Assembly: GCF_002211305.1 (NCBI RefSeq)
Contig: NZ_LOKW01000026.1
Coordinates: 124,001 to 188,000 of the forward strand
DNA: 64,000 nt
Direction of reading: 5' to 3'
Source: Rhizobium sp. R634
GTDB taxonomy: Bacteria; Pseudomonadota; Alphaproteobacteria; Rhizobiales; Rhizobiaceae
The position numbers and the translations under genes were made by a program. The notes under the pieces are model-generated. The model did no database searches and was not told the DNA's origin. It worked only from the letters and a program-made list of their open reading frames with translations. Below, piece after piece: positions 59,017-64,000 of the stretch. Each line of letters opens with the position of its first letter. The first letter of the stretch is position 1.

Positions 59017-59916
59017 TCAGCGGGCAAGAATCCAGTTCAACACCCTGCGCCAGTCGATCATCCGGATCGGCGTTCCGTGGTTTCCGGTCTGAAACAGCGT
59101 GAAGCGCGCCGGATATTTCGCCTTGCGCAGGCTCTCGAACAGCGCCTGCTGGTCGCTGGCTGCATAGACAGGATCACGGCTGCCATGCGCAAACCAGAGC
59201 GGCAGCTTCGCTTTGTAAAAGGCGCTCTTGGTGAAACCGGGATCGGTGACCCCGCTCATGACAAGCATGCCCTTCAGCCGCTTGGCGCTGTCGCCGTCAC
59301 GCGCAATGCCCCAGCAGATCTGGCTGCCCATGGAGGCGCAGGCAAGAATGATCGGCCGGCCGGGCGATTGCGCGCTCGCATAGCGGATGAGGCCTTCGAT
59401 CGCAGCAACGCCGTTGCTGTCGAAGCTCCTGACCGTCGGCGAATAATAGACGCCGCCATTGCCGGCGACGAGGTTCTTCAGCCGGTTGAAGTTTCCGCCG
59501 AAGCTGTAGTCATTGGCGCCGAGTCGGCGGTCGCCGTCGCGGCCGTGGATGAAGATCACTGTGAACGCGGCATTCTGAGCAGGTCCCACCCTGGTGACAT
59601 CGAGCCTGGTGCCGTCGAGCGAGAGGGTTTCGTCGGTCTGGGCTTTGCGGATGCCGAGCGCAACATATTTCTGCTGCGCCCGCTTCTCCGGGATCTGGTC
59701 GCGGCCGTTGATATCGCGCATCTCGTCATAGTCGATCACCTCGAAAGCGCCGCCGTCGCTTGTCTGCAACACGGTCTGTTTCGAGAAGAGATCGTCCTTG
59801 AAAGGCGGCAGCGCATCGGCCGCCCGCGCCGGTCCGGCGGCGGAAAGGAGAGCTGCGGACAGCAAAAAGGCCGCAATTACCGATATAACAGTGCAATGAC
59901 TTGTGGACATTCGCAT
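59017..59916 (-). CDS. secreted alpha/beta hydrolase
   Basis: 299 residues from the ATG at 59916 (AGGAAACC upstream); a second ATG two codons later is possible. Signal peptide MRMSTSHCTVISVIAAFLLS... cut near ARA-AD. The fold has an oxyanion region FIHGRDGDRRLG, nucleophile elbow CASMGSQ (Ser in C-A-S-M-G, where the usual first Gly is Cys), Asp in AHGSRDPVYA and His in TGNHGTP. Probably a periplasmic esterase or peptidase; substrate unknown. Divergent from parE. Confidence 0.85.
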   Translation of the reverse strand: MRMSTSHCTVISVIAAFLLSAALLSAAGPARAADALPPFKDDLFSKQTVLQTSDGGAFEVIDYDEMRDINGRDQIPEKRAQQKYVALGIRKAQTDETLSLDGTRLDVTRVGPAQNAAFTVIFIHGRDGDRRLGANDYSFGGNFNRLKNLVAGNGGVYYSPTVRSFDSNGVAAIEGLIRYASAQSPGRPIILACASMGSQICWGIARDGDSAKRLKGMLVMSGVTDPGFTKSAFYKAKLPLWFAHGSRDPVYAASDQQALFESLRKAKYPARFTLFQTGNHGTPIRMIDWRRVLNWILAR

Positions 59917-60125
59917 GCGGATGGTTTCCTGAAGCCTGCCGCCGCTTGCCATTCCGCGCCCGGCAACGCAAATCATTTCTGAAAAGCCCGCCAAATGAGG
60001 CGGTGTCGCGTATAGAGGTGCTTTCTGGCAGAATCTGCCTGATTCGCAAACGTGACGTGAAATGCGGTGATTTTGGGCCGGTGGCGGATGCCAGCCCAAG
60101 ACAGGATAAAGATCTGAACGGCTCC

Positions 60126-62198
60126 ATGGACGACAGCAACGACCTTTTTTCCGGAATGCCCCTTTCTGAAAAACGCGAGGAGGCACAGAAGCCCGCCGCC
60201 GCGGCCGAACGCGCGCCGGCGGCTGCCCCGCCCGTTTCTCCCCGCCCTGCGCCCGCCGCCTCGAATGCGGATGACTACGGCGCCTCGTCGATCCGCGTCC
60301 TCGAAGGGCTCGAGCCGGTGCGCATGCGCCCGGGCATGTATATCGGCGGCACCGACGAAAAGGCGCTGCATCACCTCTTCGCCGAAGTCATCGACAATGC
60401 GATGGACGAGGCCGTCGCCGGACACGCCAATTTCATCGAGGTGCATCTCGATCTTCAGGGCTATCTCAGCGTCACCGACAACGGCCGCGGTATCCCGGTC
60501 GAGAACCATCCGCAGGTTCCGGGTAAGTCGACGCTCGAAGTCATCATGACCAAGCTGCACGCCGGCGGCAAATTCGACGGCAAGGCCTACGAGACCTCGG
60601 GCGGCCTGCACGGCGTCGGCGTCTCGGTCGTCAATGCGCTCTCCGATTTTCTCGAAGTCGAGGTGGCGCGAAACCGCAAGCTCTACCGCCAGCGCTTCTC
60701 CCGCGGCCTGCCGCAGGGCGGGCTCGAAGAGCTGGGCGACGTCCACAATCGCCGCGGTACCCGCGTACGCTTCCATCCCGACCCCCAGATATTCGGGGAG
60801 CACATGAAGTTCGACGCCGCGCGTGTCTTCCGCATGGCGCGCTCCAAGGCCTATCTCTTCGGCGGCGTCGAGATCCGCTGGAGCTGCGAAGCGGGCGTGC
60901 TGCCGGAAGGTTCCGAGGTTCCAGACAAGGCTGTCTTCCACTTCCCGGGCGGCCTGAAGGACTATCTCCAGGCGACGATGGGCAAGGAGTTCACCGTCAC
61001 CCGCGAAATCTTCGCCGGCAAGACGGAAAAGACCAGCGGCCACGGCTCGATGGAATGGGCGATCACCTGGTATGGCGGCGATCCGCAGGTGCATTCCTAT
61101 TGCAACACCATCCCGACACCCGAGGGCGGTACGCATGAGGCCGGCCTTCGCATCGCGCTGACCAAGGGTCTGAAAGCCTATGCCGAGCTGACGCAGAACA
61201 AGCGCGCCGCGCAGATCACTACCGACGACGTAATGATCTCGGCCGTCGGCATGCTGTCGATCTTCATCCGCGAGCCGGAATTCGTCGGCCAGACCAAGGA
61301 CAAGCTGGCGACCGTCGAGGCCCAGCGCATCGTCGAGAATGCGTTGCGCGATCCCTTCGACCATTATCTCGCCGACAACCCGAACGAGGCGGCCAAGCTG
61401 CTCGACTGGGTGATCGAGCGCGCCGAGGAGCGGCTGCGCCGCCGCAAGGAAAAAGAAGTCAACCGCAAGACGGCGGTGCGCAAGCTGCGCCTGCCCGGCA
61501 AGCTCGCCGATTGCTCGCAAAACACCGCCGAAGGTGCCGAACTCTTCATCGTCGAGGGTGATTCGGCAGGTGGCTCGGCCAAGCAAGCGCGCAACCGCGC
61601 CAATCAGGCGATCCTTCCCTTGCGCGGCAAGATCCTCAACGTCGCCAGCGCCGGCCGCGAGAAGTTCGGCGCCAACCAGCAGCTCGCCGATCTCATCCAG
61701 GCGCTCGGCTGCGGCACACGCTCGAAATACCGCGACGAAGACCTGCGCTACGAACGCATCATCGTCATGACCGATGCCGACGTCGACGGCGCCCATATCG
61801 CCTCGCTGCTCATCACCTTCTTCTATCAGGAGATGCCGGAGCTGGTGCGTGGCGGCCATCTCTTCCTTGCCGTGCCGCCGCTCTATAAGATCACGCAAGG
61901 GGCAAAATCCGCCTATGCGCGCGACGACAATCATCGCGCCGAACTGATGCAGACGGAGTTCAAGGGCAAGGCCAAGGTCGAGATCAGCCGCTTCAAAGGT
62001 CTTGGCGAGATGATGCCCGCCCAGCTCAAGGAAACCACCATGGATCCGTCCAAGCGCACCCTGCTCCGGGTGCTGATCGACGAGGTGGATTTCGAGGGCA
62101 CACGCAGCGCCGTCGACGATCTGATGGGCACCAAGCCGGAAGCCCGTTTCCGCTTCATTCAGGAGCGCGCCGCCTTCGCCGAGAACCTCGATATTTAA
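60126..62198 (+). CDS. parE: DNA topoisomerase IV subunit B
   Basis: 690 residues from the ATG at 60126, after a low-complexity Ala/Pro N-terminus. GHKL ATPase: EVIDNAMDEAVAGHANFIEV, TDNGRGIPVENHPQVPGKST, GGKFDGKAYETSGGLHGVGV. TOPRIM: LFIVEGDSAGGSAKQARNRA, MTDADVDGAHIASLL. The C-terminal region lacks the long insertion of GyrB and ends like ParE (RFIQERAAFAENLDI). It decatenates daughter chromosomes with ParC. The start is a little uncertain because no strong ribosome site precedes the ATG. Confidence 0.95.
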   Translation: MDDSNDLFSGMPLSEKREEAQKPAAAAERAPAAAPPVSPRPAPAASNADDYGASSIRVLEGLEPVRMRPGMYIGGTDEKALHHLFAEVIDNAMDEAVAGHANFIEVHLDLQGYLSVTDNGRGIPVENHPQVPGKSTLEVIMTKLHAGGKFDGKAYETSGGLHGVGVSVVNALSDFLEVEVARNRKLYRQRFSRGLPQGGLEELGDVHNRRGTRVRFHPDPQIFGEHMKFDAARVFRMARSKAYLFGGVEIRWSCEAGVLPEGSEVPDKAVFHFPGGLKDYLQATMGKEFTVTREIFAGKTEKTSGHGSMEWAITWYGGDPQVHSYCNTIPTPEGGTHEAGLRIALTKGLKAYAELTQNKRAAQITTDDVMISAVGMLSIFIREPEFVGQTKDKLATVEAQRIVENALRDPFDHYLADNPNEAAKLLDWVIERAEERLRRRKEKEVNRKTAVRKLRLPGKLADCSQNTAEGAELFIVEGDSAGGSAKQARNRANQAILPLRGKILNVASAGREKFGANQQLADLIQALGCGTRSKYRDEDLRYERIIVMTDADVDGAHIASLLITFFYQEMPELVRGGHLFLAVPPLYKITQGAKSAYARDDNHRAELMQTEFKGKAKVEISRFKGLGEMMPAQLKETTMDPSKRTLLRVLIDEVDFEGTRSAVDDLMGTKPEARFRFIQERAAFAENLDI

Positions 62199-62382
62199 AG
62201 CATATGCGGCGCCGAACGGTCGGATAGATACCATTCGGCGCGCCATACATTAGCATTTTCGATTTCACCTGACGAAGAACCGTAACAACTCCGTCAAACA
62301 ACCGGCGCATGAAGCGGTCGGTGCGCGGCCTCCCTTGGCTGCGCCGGTTCGAACCGTTTTCAACCCTTGCCGGATATTTGCC

Positions 62383-63522
62383 ATGACCAAGCGTTTTGCC
62401 GCGACTGCCGCTTTCGTTCTTTTGTCCAGCACCGTCACCGCCAGCGCTACAGATATCGGCGCCACCTTCGAAACCGCCTGCCCTTTCGGCGATTGCGCCG
62501 CCGGCATTTCGCTCTCCTATCTCGGTGAATTCGTCATCCCCACCGGCCAGATGGAACACGGCGTCGAATTCGGCGGCATTTCCGGCCTCGATTTCGATGC
62601 CGCTACCGGGCACTATATCGCCATCAGCGACGATCGTTCGGACAAGGCCCCGGCCCGCTTCTATGAACTCGACATCGATGTCGATGCGTCCGGCCTCAAG
62701 GGTGTTTCCGTCGTCAAGCACGTGACGCTGAAGGACAAGAATAGCGAGCCTTTCGCTGCCAAGACCGTCGATCCGGAATCGATCCGTTTCGGCAAGGACG
62801 GCATCTATTGGGGCAGCGAGGGCGACGCCAAGGTGCTGTTGCCGCCCTTCGTCCGCGTCACCGCGCCGGATGGGTCGTTCGTGCGTGAATTCAAGCTGCC
62901 GGAAGGTTTTGCTCCGACCGTCGACAAGTCGACCGGCATCCGCGACAACCTCGCTTTCGAGGATCTCGCCGTCGCGCCATCGGGCGACGTCTTCGTCGGC
63001 GTCGAAGCCGCCCTCTATCAGGATGGCCCGAAGCCGTCGCTGACGACGGGCAGTCTGTCGCGCATCATCCGTTATGACGGCGCAACCGGCGAGCCGAAGG
63101 CGCAGTATGTCTACCCTGTCTCGCCAATCCCGCAGGCAGCCCCCAAGGCCGACGGTGGCAATGACAACGGCATGTCGGAAATGCTTGCTCTCGACGATCA
63201 TCGTCTGCTCGCCGTCGAGCGCAGCTATGCCGAAGGCTTTGGCAATAACATCAAGATCATGATGATGGACCTCGCCGACGCGACCGACATATCTGCCATC
63301 GCCTCGCTCGCCAAGAACGACCAGCGCGTCATTCCGGTCCGCAAGAGCCAGGTCCTCGATCTGAGAGCGATCGGTCTCGTCCCCGACAATATCGAGGCCA
63401 TGTCGCTCGGCAAGGGCAAGGACGGCACCGACGTTCTCATCCTTGGCTCCGACAACAACTTCTCGGCCGCTCAGAAAACGCAGTTTTACGCCTTCAAGGT
63501 TCTGCGCCGTCCGCGGCAGTAA
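62383..63522 (+). CDS. phytase-like esterase (esterase-like activity of phytase family)
   Basis: 379 residues from the ATG at 62383, with a signal peptide (MTKRFAATAAFVLLSSTVTA, cut near SAT-DI). Features of this beta-propeller family: FGGISGLDFDAATGHYIAIS then DDRSDKAPARFYEL, FGKDGIYWGSEGDAKVLLPP and the C-terminal GLVPDNIEAMSLGKGKDGTD. Members hydrolyse ester-linked substrates outside the cytoplasm; specificity is mostly unknown. It is separate from parE by about 185 bases. Confidence 0.85.
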   Translation: MTKRFAATAAFVLLSSTVTASATDIGATFETACPFGDCAAGISLSYLGEFVIPTGQMEHGVEFGGISGLDFDAATGHYIAISDDRSDKAPARFYELDIDVDASGLKGVSVVKHVTLKDKNSEPFAAKTVDPESIRFGKDGIYWGSEGDAKVLLPPFVRVTAPDGSFVREFKLPEGFAPTVDKSTGIRDNLAFEDLAVAPSGDVFVGVEAALYQDGPKPSLTTGSLSRIIRYDGATGEPKAQYVYPVSPIPQAAPKADGGNDNGMSEMLALDDHRLLAVERSYAEGFGNNIKIMMMDLADATDISAIASLAKNDQRVIPVRKSQVLDLRAIGLVPDNIEAMSLGKGKDGTDVLILGSDNNFSAAQKTQFYAFKVLRRPRQ

Positions 63523-63634
63523 GATGCTCTGTCTGACGGACGGATAGCGACGCTTTGTATACGCTTTCACGCCACGCACCTTGAAACCGCCCGGATCATG
63601 GCCCATAACCAGAGTATAAAAAGAAGAGGCGCGC

Positions 63635-64000
63635 GTGGGTGTGTTCGATCGTCAGAAAACCAATCATGAACCGCGATGGCTGGGGTCGTCAGCGCAAACG
63701 CGCACGCCGCTGATTCCATCCATCTCGGCGGCGCGCTGGCTGCTGGTGCTGATCGTCGCGGCCGGCGTTTATTTCTTCTACGGCTTCCTCGTGCCGGTGC
63801 TCGCCGCCCTCGTCATCGGCTTTGCCAGCTGGCCTCTCTATCGCAAGCTTCTCGCCCGTGTCGGCGGCAATACGACGATCGCCGCGACCATCGCCATCGT
63901 CATGATCGTCACCTTTCTGGTCATTCCGATCGGGCTTGCGGTCACCTATACGACAGGTGAAGTCCGCACATGGCTCGCCTGGGCGATCCATGCCAACCGC
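63635..64000 (+). CDS. AI-2E/PerM family transporter, N-terminal part (runs off right edge)
   Basis: Reading from the GTG at 63635 (GAGG 5 bases upstream; the GTG at 63641 is a second option) gives 122 codons open to the edge. Sequence: VGVFDRQKTNHEPRW..., then helices LLVLIVAAGVYFFYGFLVPV, LAALVIGFASWPLYRKLLAR and TIAIVMIVTFLVIPIGLAV. This is the N-terminus of the AI-2E (PerM/TqsA-like) membrane family, eight helices in full. Substrate unknown; only about a third of the protein is in the window. Confidence 0.8.
   Translation, partial: MGVFDRQKTNHEPRWLGSSAQTRTPLIPSISAARWLLVLIVAAGVYFFYGFLVPVLAALVIGFASWPLYRKLLARVGGNTTIAATIAIVMIVTFLVIPIGLAVTYTTGEVRTWLAWAIHANR

Noticed and set aside
59973..62246. 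757-codon open frame opposite parE
   Set aside because: Shadow of parE; no motif and wrong codon pattern.
1..64000. CRISPR array, prophage, toxin-antitoxin or classical defence system
   Set aside because: No regularly spaced repeats, no phage structural or integrase genes, no Cas, restriction or abortive-infection signatures were seen. MarR-GNAT at 10.4-11.6 kb resembles a GNAT toxin pair only in size; the regulator is MarR and the GNAT is not of the TacT type.

Overview
The window looks like a chromosomal segment of a Rhizobium species (R. etli / R. leguminosarum type; inferred from gene content, not searched). It is GC-rich and densely coded. It carries the alphaproteobacterial runs tmk-holB-metG-tatD-MBL hydrolase, ppiD-trpD-trpC-moaC-moeA and tpiA-secG-pyrG, has several transport operons with dedicated LacI/LysR/MarR/HxlR regulators, and shows palindromic intergenic mosaic repeats of the rhizobial kind. 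No prophage, CRISPR array, plasmid replication or conjugation gene was seen.

Layout. 0-4 kb: start of an acyltransferase-3 gene (leaves the left edge), a DUF4864 secreted protein, a FabF-like ketosynthase, an HxlR regulator whose start codon lies in a 39-bp palindrome, and small proteins. 4-10.4 kb: phosphodiesterase plus ABC importer operon (ATPase, two permeases, binding protein) with a convergent LacI regulator; cargo is probably a sugar phosphate or glycerophosphodiester. 10.4-13 kb: MarR-GNAT pair and an MFS transporter. 13-18.6 kb: two large signalling proteins (winged-helix/TolB-like/TPR; zinc ribbon/class III cyclase/ATPase/TPR) flanking a peroxiredoxin-like protein. 18.8-21.9 kb: small stress-type proteins, fragments of at least two insertion sequences, and a TerC-family protein. 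22-30.5 kb: housekeeping block (MBL hydrolase, tatD, metG, TauE-like exporter, holB, tmk, a D,D-carboxypeptidase homologue with altered active-site motifs, rlpA). 30.9-37.6 kb: VCBS-like protein, tRNA-Ser, LysR with a BKACE/quinone oxidoreductase pair, and a DHA2 exporter with a divergent LysR. 37.7-41.8 kb: PhnA-domain protein, two transglutaminase-like proteins, and a run of very short genes with strong ribosome binding sites.

41.9-47.5 kb: periplasmic folding (PpiD), tryptophan synthesis and molybdopterin synthesis genes. 47.5-55.7 kb: methyltransferase, DEAD-box helicase, a FecR-CHASE2-cyclase pair, two divergent citrate-synthase homologues (one frameshifted at a six-base homopolymer) and an SRPBCC protein. 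55.7-64 kb: pyrG, secG, tpiA, a secreted hydrolase, parE, a phytase-like esterase, and the start of an AI-2E family transporter leaving the right edge.

The points most worth attention are the frameshifted citrate-synthase homologue facing an intact one, the D,D-carboxypeptidase homologue that keeps SxxK but has lost Ser of SxN and Lys of KTG, the cluster of very short membrane/lipoprotein genes at 39.8-41.7 kb, and the two sensory cyclase systems. All family assignments come from reading motifs; no database search was possible.
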